NCBI GenBank assembly: GCA_011455275.1
Contig: CP015028.1
Location: forward strand, 2,082,911 to 2,146,910
DNA: 64,000 bases
Direction of reading: 5' to 3'
DNA from: Pasteurellaceae bacterium Orientalotternb1
GTDB taxonomy: Bacteria; Pseudomonadota; Gammaproteobacteria; Enterobacterales; Pasteurellaceae
Shown here in pieces: positions 10,346-18,466 of the stretch. Every line of letters starts with the position of its first letter. Position 1 is the first letter of the stretch. The position numbers and the translations under genes were made by a program. A model generated the notes under the pieces. That model ran no database searches. It was not told the DNA's origin and saw only the letters and a program-made list of their open reading frames with translations.

Positions 10346-11093
10346 CAACTACGAACAACGCTTTGGTGGCATTGGTCGTCTTTATACGCCTGAAGGCTTG
10401 GCGAAATTACGCCAGTCGCATATTTGTGTGATTGGCATTGGCGGGGTTGGCTCGTGGGCAGTGGAAGCCTTGGCTCGTTCGGGCATCGGAAAATTGACCT
10501 TGATCGATATGGACGATATTTGTGTCACCAATATCAACCGCCAAATTCACGCAATGTCGGGCGAAATCGGCAAGCTCAAGACTGAAGTGATGCAAGAGCG
10601 AATTGCCAAAATCAATCCAGAGTGCGAGGTGCAGATTATTGATGATTTTCTCACCACGGAAAATATAAGCGACTATCTGTTGCGAGACTACGATTATGTG
10701 ATTGATGCGATTGATAGCGTCAAAGTCAAAGCGGCGTTAATTGCGTTTTGTAAACGCAACAAAATCAAGATCATCACGACGGGGGGAGCAGGCGGACAGA
10801 GTGATCCAACCCAAATTCAAATCACCGATCTAAGCAAAACTATTCAAGATCCGCTGGCATCTAAAGTGCGAAGTTTGCTACGCAAAGAGTACAACTTCAG
10901 CCAAAATCCGAAACGTAAATTTGGGATTGACTGCGTATTTTCGACCCAGCCGCTGATTTTCCCCAAAATGTCTGATAGTTGTGAGGTCTCTGCCACAATG
11001 AACTGTGCCAACGGTTTCGGGGCGGCGACAATGGTGACCGCAACTTTTGGCTTTTTTGCAGTCAGCCGAGTGATTGATAAATTGTTACGCTAA
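10332..11093 (+). CDS. tcdA: tRNA threonylcarbamoyladenosine dehydratase TcdA
   Basis: TcdA (CsdL) performs the ATP-dependent dehydration that cyclises N6-threonylcarbamoyladenosine at position 37 of ANN-decoding tRNAs. The start was placed at the ATG at 10332, giving a 253-residue protein that begins MTRSDNYEQRFGGIGRLYTP, as in homologues; a longer open frame from 10182 would add unrelated residues. The E1-like nucleotide-binding motif CVIGIGGVGSWAVEALARSGIG, the segment IDMDDICVTNINRQ and the TTGGAGGQSDPT region are all present. The start lies within the 3' end of the preceding orphan gene, which suggests translational coupling. Confidence 0.94.
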   Translation: MTRSDNYEQRFGGIGRLYTPEGLAKLRQSHICVIGIGGVGSWAVEALARSGIGKLTLIDMDDICVTNINRQIHAMSGEIGKLKTEVMQERIAKINPECEVQIIDDFLTTENISDYLLRDYDYVIDAIDSVKVKAALIAFCKRNKIKIITTGGAGGQSDPTQIQITDLSKTIQDPLASKVRSLLRKEYNFSQNPKRKFGIDCVFSTQPLIFPKMSDSCEVSATMNCANGFGAATMVTATFGFFAVSRVIDKLLR

Positions 11094-11097
11094 CGAA

Positions 11098-11113
11098 ACG
11101 CAAACGTTTGCTT
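11098..11113 (+). promoter_or_regulatory. PurR-type operator overlapping a promoter
   Basis: The 16-mer ACGCAAACGTTTGCTT matches the PurR consensus ACGCAAACGTTTGCGT at 15 of 16 positions and is identical to the site upstream of purD at 34388-34403. Its last six bases coincide with the -35 element of the promoter at 11108-11136, the expected geometry for repression by purines. Confidence 0.7.
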
Positions 11114-11136
11114 TTTTCGCCCGAAAAATCTATACT
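11108..11136 (+). promoter_or_regulatory. Sigma-70 promoter downstream of tcdA
   Basis: TTGCTT (11108-11113) and TATACT (11131-11136) are separated by exactly 17 bases. The predicted start of transcription lies near 11142. It drives at least a roughly 100-base transcript ending at the terminator at 11202-11240. Confidence 0.6.
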
Positions 11137-11141
11137 GCCCG

Positions 11142-11240
11142 CCTAGTGCTTTAGGACTAGAAAAATGCAACAAAACAAAACAATTTTAAATCTGTTCTCA
11201 CCGCTACACCTTGAAATCTCTCAAGGTGTAGCGTTTTTTT
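11142..11240 (+). ncRNA. Candidate short PurR-controlled transcript (small RNA or leader with 26-codon ORF)
   Basis: The segment between the PurR-operated promoter and a strong intrinsic terminator would make an RNA of about 100 nucleotides. It contains an ATG at 11165 with a weak AGGAC-like site and an open frame of 26 codons ending at 11245. That frame begins MQQNKTILNLFSPLHLEI and runs through the terminator stem. It has no runs of a regulatory amino-acid codon, so a classic attenuation peptide is not evident. Three readings are possible: an independent small RNA, a leader attenuating the downstream amidohydrolase, or a chance ORF. Confidence 0.35.
11202..11240 (+). terminator. Strong intrinsic terminator 1
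   Basis: A perfect 13-bp stem (CGCTACACCTTGA with its complement) and a six-base loop are followed by seven T residues at 11234-11240. It would end transcripts from the PurR-operated promoter and any read-through from tcdA. Confidence 0.85.
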
Positions 11241-11243
11241 ATT

Positions 11244-11274
11244 AAAAAGGATCTCCTATTGAGATCTTTTTTTT
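11244..11274 (+). terminator. Tandem intrinsic terminator 2
   Basis: The GATCTC/GAGATC stem is extended by an A-tract pairing with a T-tract, with loop CTATT, followed by eight T residues. It lies four bases beyond terminator 1, and the two together insulate the downstream amidohydrolase. Confidence 0.7.
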
Positions 11275-11279
11275 CGCCC

Positions 11280-11303
11280 GTAGGGTGGAGCTTGATCCCC
11301 CAG
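11280..11303 (+). repeat. Degenerate half-copy of the GTAGGGTGG intergenic repeat
   Basis: GTAGGGTGGAGCTTGATCCC resembles the left arm of the inverted repeat seen at 27641, 29632, 30759 and 63872. No convincing second arm follows. An uptake core lies right after it at 11310-11318, as in several of the other copies. Confidence 0.4.
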
Positions 11304-11341
11304 CCGCTTACAAGCGGTAAGTTTGATTAAACATTTACAAA

Positions 11342-11364
11342 TGGAGGGTAAAACTTACCCTCCA
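11342..11364 (+). promoter_or_regulatory. Perfect 10-bp hairpin in the 5' region of the amidohydrolase gene
   Basis: TGGAGGGTAA and TTACCCTCCA pair perfectly around a three-base loop and end 19 bases before the ATG at 11384. No T-tract follows, so it is not a terminator. It leaves the GGAT ribosome-binding region exposed and could stabilise the mRNA or bind a protein. The function is unknown. Confidence 0.45.
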
Positions 11365-11383
11365 ATATTGCAAAGGATAAATA

Positions 11384-12370
11384 ATGAGCCAGTTAATTCG
11401 TACCTTAAAAAGCCATATTCGTGATGAAGTGATCAAAAAAGGCGGCTGGGTGAATGCCCACGCCCACGCAGACCGTGCTTTCACGATGACACCTGAAAAA
11501 ATCAAAATTTATCAAGAAGCCAATTTGCAGCAAAAGTGGGATTTGGTTGATGAAGTCAAACGTCATTCCACCGTTGAAGATTACTACCGCCGCTTTAGCC
11601 AAGCGATTGAGCTGATGATTTCGCAAGGGGTAACAGCATTCGGCACTTTTGTGGACATCGACCAAGTGTGTGAAGATCGGGCGATTCTCGCCGCCCACAA
11701 GGCTCGTGAAGTGTATAAAAACGACATTATTTTGAAATTCGCTAACCAAACGCTCAAAGGCGTGATTGAACCAAACGCCCGCAAATGGTTCGACATTGGG
11801 GCGGAAATGGTGGATATGATTGGAGGTTTACCGTATCGGGACGAATTGGACTACGGCAAAGGCTTGGAAGCGATGGATATTTTGATGGAAACCGCCAAAT
11901 CGCAGGGCAAAATGTTGCACGTTCACGTCGATCAATTCAACAGCCAAAAGGAGAAAGAGACCGAGCAGCTGTGCGATAAATCCCTTGAACACGGAATGCA
12001 AGGACGAGTGGTAGCGATTCACGGCATTTCGATCGGGGCTCACCCACGGGAATACCGTGAGATGCTCTATCAAAAAATGAAAGCAGTGGATATGATGATG
12101 ATCGCCTGCCCAATGGCGTGGATCGATAGCCCGCGTAAAGACGAAGTGCTGCCGTTCCATAACGCTCTCACCCCCGCCGATGAGATGATCCCTGAAGGCA
12201 TCACCGTGGCTATCGGCACCGACAATATCTGCGACTATATGGTGCCACTGTGCGAAGGCGATATGTGGCAGGAACTCAGCCTCCTTTCTGCTGGCTGCCG
12301 CTTCACCAATCTTGATGAAATGGCGAACATTGCGAGTATCAACGGACGAAAAGTGTTGGGATTGCTCTAG
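11384..12370 (+). CDS. Amidohydrolase, cytosine-deaminase-like, compact form
   Basis: This is a metal-dependent hydrolase of the amidohydrolase superfamily, closest in pattern to cytosine deaminases and related TRZ/ATZ enzymes. Metal ligands are visible: HAHADRAF near residue 25, HVHVDQF near 186, the His of IHGISIG, and the Asp of IGTDNICDY near 286. At 328 residues it lacks the flanking beta-sandwich segments that bring CodA to about 427, leaving essentially the TIM barrel. E. coli codBA is controlled by PurR, and a PurR-type operator lies 270 bases upstream, but two terminators intervene and no permease gene is adjacent. The substrate is therefore uncertain, with a pyrimidine or a related heterocycle the best guess. 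Confidence 0.75.
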   Translation: MSQLIRTLKSHIRDEVIKKGGWVNAHAHADRAFTMTPEKIKIYQEANLQQKWDLVDEVKRHSTVEDYYRRFSQAIELMISQGVTAFGTFVDIDQVCEDRAILAAHKAREVYKNDIILKFANQTLKGVIEPNARKWFDIGAEMVDMIGGLPYRDELDYGKGLEAMDILMETAKSQGKMLHVHVDQFNSQKEKETEQLCDKSLEHGMQGRVVAIHGISIGAHPREYREMLYQKMKAVDMMMIACPMAWIDSPRKDEVLPFHNALTPADEMIPEGITVAIGTDNICDYMVPLCEGDMWQELSLLSAGCRFTNLDEMANIASINGRKVLGLL

Positions 12371-12414
12371 TCGCTCTCAATTTGCAAAATTTTCAATGGA
12401 TCTGACCGCTTGTA

Positions 12415-12960
12415 TTATAGCAACGCACGGTAATACTCCCACTCAAAATACTGCCCAGGATCGATTTTACGCTCTGGGGCAATATCCGAATGCCCGACAA
12501 TACGATCTACGGTGATTTGCGGATAACATTGCATAATTTGTTGCGTGAGCTGAGCAAGGGCTTGATATTGTGCTGCTGTAAAGGGTTGATTATTCGAGCC
12601 TTCCAACTCAATACCGATCGAAAATTCGTTGCATTTTTCCCGCCCTTGAAAGTTCGATACGCCCGCATGCCACGCCATTTGGTTGAAATTGACATATTGG
12701 GTAATTTCGCCTTGACGATTGATCAAACAGTGAGCGGAGACTCGTAACGCTTTGATTTCATCAAAATAAGGGTGAATTGTCGGATCAAGTGTGCCTTGGA
12801 AAAAGCGGTCGATAAAATCCCCACCAAATTCTTCGGGCGGCAGACTGATATAGTGGATCACCAGCAGCGAAATATCGTCCGCATTCGGGCGTTCATTAAA
12901 ATGGGGGGAAGGTACAATACGTTGGTTTAACCAACCGTCTGTAATCGTCAAATTCTGCAT
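12415..12960 (-). CDS. ampD: 1,6-anhydro-N-acetylmuramyl-L-alanine amidase AmpD
   Basis: AmpD cleaves the peptide from 1,6-anhydro-MurNAc muropeptides in the cytoplasm during peptidoglycan recycling. The 181-residue protein shows the amidase_2 zinc pattern: His in LLVIHYISLPP, His in VGHSDIAPERKIDPGQYFEW and the Asp of KIDPG. Length matches the cytoplasmic enzyme, and there is no signal peptide. No ampE gene adjoins it and no ampC is visible, so the symbol reflects the recycling enzyme and implies no local beta-lactamase circuit. It is convergent with the amidohydrolase gene across a short gap carrying an uptake core at 12405-12413. Confidence 0.94.
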   Translation of the reverse strand: MQNLTITDGWLNQRIVPSPHFNERPNADDISLLVIHYISLPPEEFGGDFIDRFFQGTLDPTIHPYFDEIKALRVSAHCLINRQGEITQYVNFNQMAWHAGVSNFQGREKCNEFSIGIELEGSNNQPFTAAQYQALAQLTQQIMQCYPQITVDRIVGHSDIAPERKIDPGQYFEWEYYRALL

Positions 12961-13019
12961 AGGCTAACAGGGCGAAATAAGCTAAAATGACCGACATTTT
13001 ATAACAAAAGAGAACCCAA

Positions 13020-13859
13020 ATGCTGAGTTATCGCCACAGTTTCCACGCAGGCAATCACGCTGATGTTGTTAAACATATCGTGCTGACCCTGATTTTGACC
13101 GCCCTCAAACAGAAAGAAAAGGGCTTTTTTTATTTAGATACTCATTCGGGCGTGGGGCGTTATAGCCTGCTCAGTGCCGAAGCCGAGAAAACGGGCGAAT
13201 ATATTGAAGGCATCGCTCGCCTGTGGGATCGTACCGATTTACCTGAAGAAGTGGCTTTATATATCAATGAGTTAAAAAAAATTAACAAAGGCAAATTGCG
13301 TTTCTATGCAGGTTCTCCATTGCTTGCTGTGCAGCAACTTCGCCCGCAAGATCGTGCTTTGCTCACCGAACTCCACCCGAACGATTTCCCGCTGTTACGC
13401 CAAGAGTTTGCCAAAATGCCCAATGTGGTCACGAAACGGGAAAACGGTTTCCAACAGCTCAAAGCAGCATTGCCACCGAAAGAAAAACGGGGCTTGGTGC
13501 TGATCGACCCACCTTATGAACTCAAAGAAGATTACGAATTAGTGGTGCAAGCGATTGTGGAAGGCTATAAGCGGTTTGCCACAGGCGTGTATGCCATTTG
13601 GTATCCTGTGGTGCTTCGCCAACATACCAAACGTATCGTTAAAGGTCTAGAAGCCACAGGCATTCGCAAAATTCTACAAATTGAACTTGCCGTTCGCCCC
13701 GATAGCGACCAACGGGGAATGACCGCCAGCGGAATGATTGTGATCAACCCACCGTGGCCGCTCGAAAGCCAGATGAAAAAAATCCTGCCGTATCTCACCG
13801 ACGTGCTGGTGCCAGAAGGGACGGGAAGTTGGAAAGTAGAATGGCTCACGCCTGAATAA
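13020..13859 (+). CDS. rlmJ: 23S rRNA (adenine-2030-N6)-methyltransferase RlmJ
   Basis: RlmJ methylates N6 of A2030 in 23S rRNA using S-adenosylmethionine. The 279-residue protein begins [19 protein letters not shown], the family signature, contains the SAM-binding stretch [13 protein letters not shown], and has the catalytic DPPY motif in [14 protein letters not shown]. Length equals that of E. coli YhiR/RlmJ. It is followed 55 bases later by pyrE on the same strand, with an uptake signal at 13868-13876 between them. Confidence 0.95.
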   Translation: MLSYRHSFHAGNHADVVKHIVLTLILTALKQKEKGFFYLDTHSGVGRYSLLSAEAEKTGEYIEGIARLWDRTDLPEEVALYINELKKINKGKLRFYAGSPLLAVQQLRPQDRALLTELHPNDFPLLRQEFAKMPNVVTKRENGFQQLKAALPPKEKRGLVLIDPPYELKEDYELVVQAIVEGYKRFATGVYAIWYPVVLRQHTKRIVKGLEATGIRKILQIELAVRPDSDQRGMTASGMIVINPPWPLESQMKKILPYLTDVLVPEGTGSWKVEWLTPE

Positions 13860-13914
13860 TCCAAAATACAAGCGGTCAGATCACGTTAATATTTTACAAA
13901 TGCAGGGAGATAAA

Positions 13915-14556
13915 ATGGAACAATACAAACACGACTTCATTGAATTTTGCTTGAGCCGTAACGTGCTGAAATTTGGCGAGTTTACGCTCAAATCAGGCAG
14001 ACAAAGCCCCTATTTCTTCAACGCAGGGCTGTTCAGCACGGGGAAAGATTTAGCGAAATTGGGTGAATTTTACGCACAAGCGATTGTCAAACGTGGCATT
14101 GAATTTGATGTGCTGTTTGGACCTGCTTACAAAGGCATTCCGATTGCCACCACCGTTGCGGTTGCACTTGCCAACCAATTTAACATCGACAAGCCCTGCT
14201 GTTTCAACCGTAAAGAAGCCAAAGACCACGGCGAAGGCGGCAATTTAATTGGCAGTGGCTTGTTCGGCAAAATTTTATTGGTTGATGATGTGATCACCGC
14301 TGGCACGGCAATTCGTGAGTCAATGGAAATTATCAACGCCAACAACGCAGAATTAGCTGGCGTGTTGATTGCATTAAACCGCAAAGAAAAAGGCAAAGGC
14401 GAACTTTCTGCCATTCAAGAAGTAGAAAGAGATTACGGCTGCCAAGTGTTTTCGATTATTGATTTTGACGATTTGTTGCAATATCTCGAAAAATCAGCTC
14501 AGTACTCACCTTTTTTACCGAAAATGGAAGCATATAGGAGTTTATATGGCGTTTAA
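13915..14556 (+). CDS. pyrE: Orotate phosphoribosyltransferase
   Basis: PyrE converts orotate and PRPP to orotidine 5'-monophosphate in pyrimidine synthesis. The start is set at the ATG at 13915, giving 213 residues like E. coli; an ATG 15 bases earlier overlaps the ribosome-binding site AGGGAG and is rejected. The substrate-binding segments [27 protein letters not shown] and [14 protein letters not shown] are present, as is the PRPP loop [12 protein letters not shown]. The last 11 bases overlap the start of a secreted-protein gene, so pyrE and that gene are likely cotranscribed. No attenuator was seen upstream. Confidence 0.96.
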   Translation: MEQYKHDFIEFCLSRNVLKFGEFTLKSGRQSPYFFNAGLFSTGKDLAKLGEFYAQAIVKRGIEFDVLFGPAYKGIPIATTVAVALANQFNIDKPCCFNRKEAKDHGEGGNLIGSGLFGKILLVDDVITAGTAIRESMEIINANNAELAGVLIALNRKEKGKGELSAIQEVERDYGCQVFSIIDFDDLLQYLEKSAQYSPFLPKMEAYRSLYGV

Positions 14557-15286
14557 ATCTTGGCTTATTGCTACCGCATTGCTACTTTCTCCATCACTTT
14601 GGGCACAAGAAATCAAAGCACAGACTTTGAAAGAGATGTCGCTTTCCTCCACGGAACTGGCAGATATTTGTAAGCGACTGCCAAAGTGCAATCCCAATTC
14701 TGGACAGCTATTTAAACGAAAATCCCCTGAGGAATACTATTTCATCGACGACACGCCACAACTTGCACTCTTAACCAAAGCTGATACTTATCAGCTCAAA
14801 CAGCGGTGGGATTTTGCCGATTATGTTCACGACAGCCAAATTACCCGAGCGGCAAGTGATTCTCGCTTGTATATTCACCCTGTACTTTATCCACTGAGCA
14901 AAGAGCAATGGGCTATAGCCCTTATCAAAGGGGCATCTGATTGGTTTTCGGGTGGTGCTGGCACAGAAGAAAAAGCGGATTTCATCCAGCTCAACGCAGA
15001 CGGTAGCTATCAAGTTGCATTAAAAGATATTCCGTTTTATTACGATTTGATAGTAAAAGCCTGCTTTAGGGAAGATGAGACGAAAAACTCGCCACATTGT
15101 CAAGACGAAGAAACACAAATACTCAAAATTGCCTACCAAGACATCGGCAAGCCTTATTATCAATGGAAAATGACATATATTTTCACCGATTGGTCAGCCC
15201 ATATGCCCGAAAGCGAAGCCATTGTGGAAAGAAAAACGGAGCTAGTAGTCCCATTTGAATCGCTCGACAAGCGGTCGGATCCGTGA
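14546..15286 (+). CDS. Secreted protein of unknown function, tandem paralogue 1
   Basis: I do not recognise this family. The start at 14546 follows TAGGAG and gives 246 residues with a clear signal peptide, [20 protein letters not shown], probably cleaved before QEIKAQ. Four cysteines are arranged as two pairs (ICKRLPKCN and ACFRE...HCQDE), consistent with two disulphides in the periplasm. Motifs shared with the next gene include [33 protein letters not shown] and DIGKPYYQW. The gene begins inside the 3' end of pyrE. Its final codons (DKRSDP) are written by a DNA-uptake sequence. There is no lipobox, so export to the periplasm or beyond is inferred. Confidence 0.7.
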   Translation: MAFKSWLIATALLLSPSLWAQEIKAQTLKEMSLSSTELADICKRLPKCNPNSGQLFKRKSPEEYYFIDDTPQLALLTKADTYQLKQRWDFADYVHDSQITRAASDSRLYIHPVLYPLSKEQWAIALIKGASDWFSGGAGTEEKADFIQLNADGSYQVALKDIPFYYDLIVKACFREDETKNSPHCQDEETQILKIAYQDIGKPYYQWKMTYIFTDWSAHMPESEAIVERKTELVVPFESLDKRSDP

Positions 15287-15299
15287 AAACTTTTGCAAA
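15251..15299 (+). repeat. 49-bp direct repeat, copy 1 (3' end of secreted paralogue 1)
   Basis: This 49-base segment is identical to 16016-16064. It spans the last codons of the gene, the uptake core at 15267-15275 and the TTTGCAAA tract. The two flanking genes have otherwise diverged, so the block stands out. Confidence 0.85.
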
Positions 15300-15310
15300 T
15301 CGGAGCCTAT

Positions 15311-16051
15311 ATGATGTCTACACATTGGATTATCATCTCTACCCTCCTGCTTTTACCTTCACTCTTCGCCCAAGAAATAAGATCAGTGGCACTACGAGAA
15401 GTAAGTATATCAACCCAAGATCGTTCAGAAATCTGCCAGCAGCTTCCACGTTGTGACAGTGCATCAGGTACACTCTATAAGCGACTTTCACCCACAGAAT
15501 ACTATTTCATTGATGATCTCCTTCAAATTGCACGCTTTACAAAAGAGGAGAACTATCAACTCAAACAGTATTGGGATTTTGCCGATTATGTACACGAAAG
15601 TAAAATTCTCGACGGGGCAGATTACCAAGTGAATTTATATATTGAACCGAAACTCTATCCGCTAAATCACACAAAATGGGGGGTAGCCCTTGTAAAATAT
15701 GGTTCTGGAGCTTATTCAGGCGGGGGAATAAGAGAAGAAAAAGCCGACATCGTACAGCTTAATGAAGACGGCAGCTATCAAACCGCCCTTAACGACATTC
15801 CATTTTATTACGAATCGCTGATCAGAGCCTGTTTCCGAGAAGAAGACGCTGACTCCCCTCACTGCCACGATGAAAAAGAACGCACCCTGAACATACAATA
15901 CCGAGACATTGGCAAGCCCTACTATCAGTGGGAGATCATCTATACTTTCACCGATTGGCCAGCCCATATACCACAAAGTAAGGCCACGATTTACGAAAAA
16001 AAGCAACAACGTGTGCCATTTGAATCGCTCGACAAGCGGTCGGATCCGTGA
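15311..16051 (+). CDS. Secreted protein of unknown function, tandem paralogue 2
   Basis: This is the second member of the tandem pair, about half identical to its neighbour by eye and of the same length (246 residues from the ATG at 15311, preceded by CGGAG). The signal peptide reads MMSTHWIIISTLLLLPSLFA with likely cleavage before QEIRSV. The cysteine pairs ICQQLPRCD and ACFRE...PHCHDE and the shared motifs [17 protein letters not shown] and [10 protein letters not shown] are conserved. A small hairpin GGCGGT/ACCGCC at 16071-16086 follows and may end the pyrE-paralogue transcript. Function is unknown; conserved cysteines and secretion suggest a structured extracytoplasmic protein. Confidence 0.7.
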   Translation: MMSTHWIIISTLLLLPSLFAQEIRSVALREVSISTQDRSEICQQLPRCDSASGTLYKRLSPTEYYFIDDLLQIARFTKEENYQLKQYWDFADYVHESKILDGADYQVNLYIEPKLYPLNHTKWGVALVKYGSGAYSGGGIREEKADIVQLNEDGSYQTALNDIPFYYESLIRACFREEDADSPHCHDEKERTLNIQYRDIGKPYYQWEIIYTFTDWPAHIPQSKATIYEKKQQRVPFESLDKRSDP

Positions 16052-16064
16052 AAACTTTTGCAAA
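16016..16064 (+). repeat. 49-bp direct repeat, copy 2 (3' end of secreted paralogue 2)
   Basis: Identical to 15251-15299, including the uptake core at 16032-16040 and the trailing TTTGCAAA. Confidence 0.85.
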
Positions 16065-16091
16065 GTTTAGGGCGGTATTCACCGCCTCTCT

Positions 16092-17246
16092 TTATGGTTT
16101 TAGCTGTTGTTCAATGATTCCACCACCAAGACAAACTTCGCCTTGGTAGAACACCGCAGACTGCCCAGGGGTAACGGCAATTTGTGGTTCATCGAAGATC
16201 ACACGAATGGAGTCATCATCAAGCGGTTGGATTTCGCAAGCAATATCTGCTTGGCGATAACGGGTTTTAACGGTGCAACGCAAGTTTTCTTTAATTGGCT
16301 GGCGATCTACCCAGTGAAGTTGGCTGGCAATTAAACCGCGTGAAAGCAAAGCAGAGTTGTCTTGCCCTTGAGCCACGATCAACACGTTATTCACCAGATC
16401 TTTTTCCACCACATACCACGCATTTTCGCTCGCCCCTTTCACACCACCAATACCTAATCCTTTGCGTTGCCCAAGGGTATGATACATCAGCCCATCGTGG
16501 CGACCGATAACCTGTCCATCCACGGTTTTAATCTCTCCTGCTTGGGCAGGCAGATAGCGGGCTAAAAAGTCCTTAAATTTGCGTTCGCCGATAAAGCAAA
16601 TACCCGTTGAGTCCTTTTTCTTCGCCGTTGCCAAACCAAGATCTTCAGCAATCGCCCGCACGATTGGCTTTTCAATTTCACCGACAGGAAACAAACTCCG
16701 ACCAACTTGTTGTTCGCTCAAAGTATATAAGAAATAGCTCTGATCTTTATTGCTGTCTAAACCGCGCAATAATTTTGGCTGCTGATCAAACGGCGTACGA
16801 CGAACATAATGCCCTGTGGCGATAAAATCTGCCTCCAAATCTTCTGTGGCGTATTCTAAAAAGGCTTTGAATTTGATCTCTTTATTGCACAAAATATCAG
16901 GGTTCGGCGTGCGTCCCGCCTTGTATTCCGCCAAAAAATGTTCAAAAACATTATCCCAATATTCCGCAGCAAAGTTGATTTTATGTAACTTAATGCCAAG
17001 TTTATCGCACACCGCTTGAGCATCGGCTAAATCCGCTGCGGCGGTGCAGTAGTCTGTATCGTCATCTTCTTCCCAGTTCTTCATAAACAAGCCTTCTACT
17101 TGGTAGCCCTGTTGCTGAAGAATAAAGGCAGAAACGGACGAATCCACCCCGCCAGACATCCCGCAAATCACTTTTTTCTTGGCATTTTCAGCCAACTGGC
17201 CTGCGGTTAATATTGGAAAATATTTTTCATAAGTGATTGATCTCAT
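16092..17246 (-). CDS. mnmA: tRNA-specific 2-thiouridylase MnmA
   Basis: MnmA transfers sulphur to U34 of Lys, Glu and Gln tRNAs. The 384-residue protein has the PP-loop [16 protein letters not shown], the catalytic cysteine region [16 protein letters not shown], the other active cysteine in [10 protein letters not shown]-type context ([15 protein letters not shown]) and the C-terminal beta-barrel ending CLGGGIIEQ. Compared with E. coli it has about 18 extra N-terminal residues ([16 protein letters not shown]), which I recall also in Haemophilus. Its start codon overlaps the stop of the MntA-like gene upstream (TAATG), so its expression is coupled to that pair and possibly to the nqr cluster. 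Confidence 0.95.
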   Translation of the reverse strand: MRSITYEKYFPILTAGQLAENAKKKVICGMSGGVDSSVSAFILQQQGYQVEGLFMKNWEEDDDTDYCTAAADLADAQAVCDKLGIKLHKINFAAEYWDNVFEHFLAEYKAGRTPNPDILCNKEIKFKAFLEYATEDLEADFIATGHYVRRTPFDQQPKLLRGLDSNKDQSYFLYTLSEQQVGRSLFPVGEIEKPIVRAIAEDLGLATAKKKDSTGICFIGERKFKDFLARYLPAQAGEIKTVDGQVIGRHDGLMYHTLGQRKGLGIGGVKGASENAWYVVEKDLVNNVLIVAQGQDNSALLSRGLIASQLHWVDRQPIKENLRCTVKTRYRQADIACEIQPLDDDSIRVIFDEPQIAVTPGQSAVFYQGEVCLGGGIIEQQLKP

Positions 17247-17557
17247 TATTTTTCTCTTTGATAAAAAATTTGACCCACTCGATCGATATGGTCGATAAAA
17301 GGTTGATGGGTGAGTTGGTGGTAAATCGACAGATCAAATAAATAAGGCGAGTCGGACTCATCTAAATCGTGCCAAATTCCGCTTAGGATACGACCAGTCA
17401 GATTTTCACCTTTAAAAGTAAGATCAACATCCGACCCCGCACGATAATTTCCCATTGCTCTTGAGCCGTAGATAATTGCGGTTTCTACTTCGGGATACTT
17501 CGCCAAAATATCGCAAATAATTTTCGTATTCTTAGCATTTAAGCCGAATTTTTCCAT
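17246..17557 (-). CDS. mntA: MNT-domain nucleotidyltransferase, MntA-type antitoxin
   Basis: This 103-residue minimal nucleotidyltransferase carries the GSX10DXD motif, with Gly31-Ser32 and Asp43-x-Asp45 ([17 protein letters not shown]). In characterised HepT/MntA modules the MNT protein adds AMP units to a tyrosine of the HEPN toxin and neutralises it. The gene overlaps the upstream HEPN gene by 19 bases and mnmA by one, so the three genes are coupled. It resembles Haemophilus HI0073. Antitoxin activity is inferred from the motifs and pairing. Confidence 0.85.
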   Translation of the reverse strand: MEKFGLNAKNTKIICDILAKYPEVETAIIYGSRAMGNYRAGSDVDLTFKGENLTGRILSGIWHDLDESDSPYLFDLSIYHQLTHQPFIDHIDRVGQIFYQREK

Positions 17558-17952
17558 AAATGGATCATTCTCTGTTCAAATTCAATAAAAAGTGGAAGAT
17601 AGATTTGGGTAACTTGACGAAACGTTTTCGTTAAAATATCCGCATCGTAAGTATGTACTGTCGCATTGCGGCTATTTAACATTTCTATCCAATTATCACC
17701 ATCAATAATCAGCTCATTTTGAAACGCAATACGGGTAATATTTCGTGGACCACCTAATTCGGAAAAACCTTGATATTTCAAGTAATCCTGCATTACTTTC
17801 CACGCCAATTCGTGAGCGATCTCAAAACTTTGGATCACACCTTTTTTAATCACATCAAGATCAGTATTCACATATTTGTCCACTTCATCGGTTAAATACG
17901 CTACGGCTTTTTTGTAATTTTCAAAGCGTTGTTGCCAGCGAATATCTTCCAT
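17539..17952 (-). CDS. hepT: HEPN-domain protein, HepT-type toxin (HI0074-like)
   Basis: This 137-residue all-helical HEPN protein is similar to Haemophilus HI0074, formerly called a nucleotidyltransferase substrate-binding protein. The RX4HXY motif of HepT RNase toxins is intact: Arg95, His100 and Tyr102 in NSRNATVHTYD. The tyrosine is the residue modified by the partner MNT enzyme in characterised modules. The gene precedes and overlaps the MNT gene, the usual toxin-first order of these systems. Whether the pair is active as a toxin-antitoxin module here is not shown by sequence alone. Confidence 0.85.
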   Translation of the reverse strand: MEDIRWQQRFENYKKAVAYLTDEVDKYVNTDLDVIKKGVIQSFEIAHELAWKVMQDYLKYQGFSELGGPRNITRIAFQNELIIDGDNWIEMLNSRNATVHTYDADILTKTFRQVTQIYLPLFIEFEQRMIHLWKNSA

Positions 17953-17960
17953 TTCCCCTC

Positions 17961-18167
17961 CTACTTCTGCTTACGCCGTTCTGTGACTGTTTTGCCACCA
18001 ATGCCCCAATTTTCCATTGGAATTTCATCGATTACCACCACGGTCGTTTCTGGATTTTTATTTAACACACGTTGCAATAATTCGGTAACCCCTTGAATTA
18101 ACTCTGCTTTTTGCTCCGCCGTTGGGGCTTCACTTCCGCCTGTTACTTTGATATTGACGTAAGGCAT
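17961..18167 (-). CDS. 4-oxalocrotonate tautomerase family protein
   Basis: This 68-residue tautomerase-superfamily protein has the diagnostic Pro directly after the initiator Met (MPYVNIKVTGG), which acts as the catalytic base once Met is removed. Other conserved features are AEQKAELIQGVTELLQ and VVVIDEIPMENWGIGGKTV. The family interconverts keto and enol acids in catabolic pathways, but no degradation genes are nearby. It lies 13 bases from nqrM and 8 bases from the HEPN gene, so it appears to be part of the same minus-strand run. Confidence 0.88.
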   Translation of the reverse strand: MPYVNIKVTGGSEAPTAEQKAELIQGVTELLQRVLNKNPETTVVVIDEIPMENWGIGGKTVTERRKQK

Positions 18168-18180
18168 TTTGACCTCGTGG

Positions 18181-18438
18181 TTATTTCACTTCGTAGAATT
18201 GTGGTTCGGCTTTTTTCGCAAATTTTTCGTTGTATTCGGCTTGGGCATTGGCATCGCCTGCATCCAGTTTTGCTTGGAGATTGTCGCAAGGTTCCTCGCA
18301 GTCGCACATTTTTTTCATACCCAAAGCAGAAATGCCACCGCAGCTGCCCTTAATCGTTTTGCCTTTGATGATAAAGCCAATTGACATTGCAAAAATTACG
18401 GCAATAAAAAAGCCGAAAGTCAGTAAAATGGTTTCCAT
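18181..18438 (-). CDS. nqrM: Na+-NQR maturation factor NqrM
   Basis: NqrM is required to assemble the iron centre of the Na+-translocating NADH:quinone oxidoreductase held between NqrD and NqrE. The 85-residue protein has an N-terminal membrane helix (about residues 4-24), then a cysteine set CGG...CDCEEPC with four cysteines, which is the family hallmark. It lies downstream of apbE and nqrABCDEF, the standard arrangement, though an inverted pair of uptake signals separates it from apbE. Confidence 0.93.
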   Translation of the reverse strand: METILLTFGFFIAVIFAMSIGFIIKGKTIKGSCGGISALGMKKMCDCEEPCDNLQAKLDAGDANAQAEYNEKFAKKAEPQFYEVK

Positions 18439-18466
18439 TTTTTATTCCTAATAAGTTGTTTTCATT

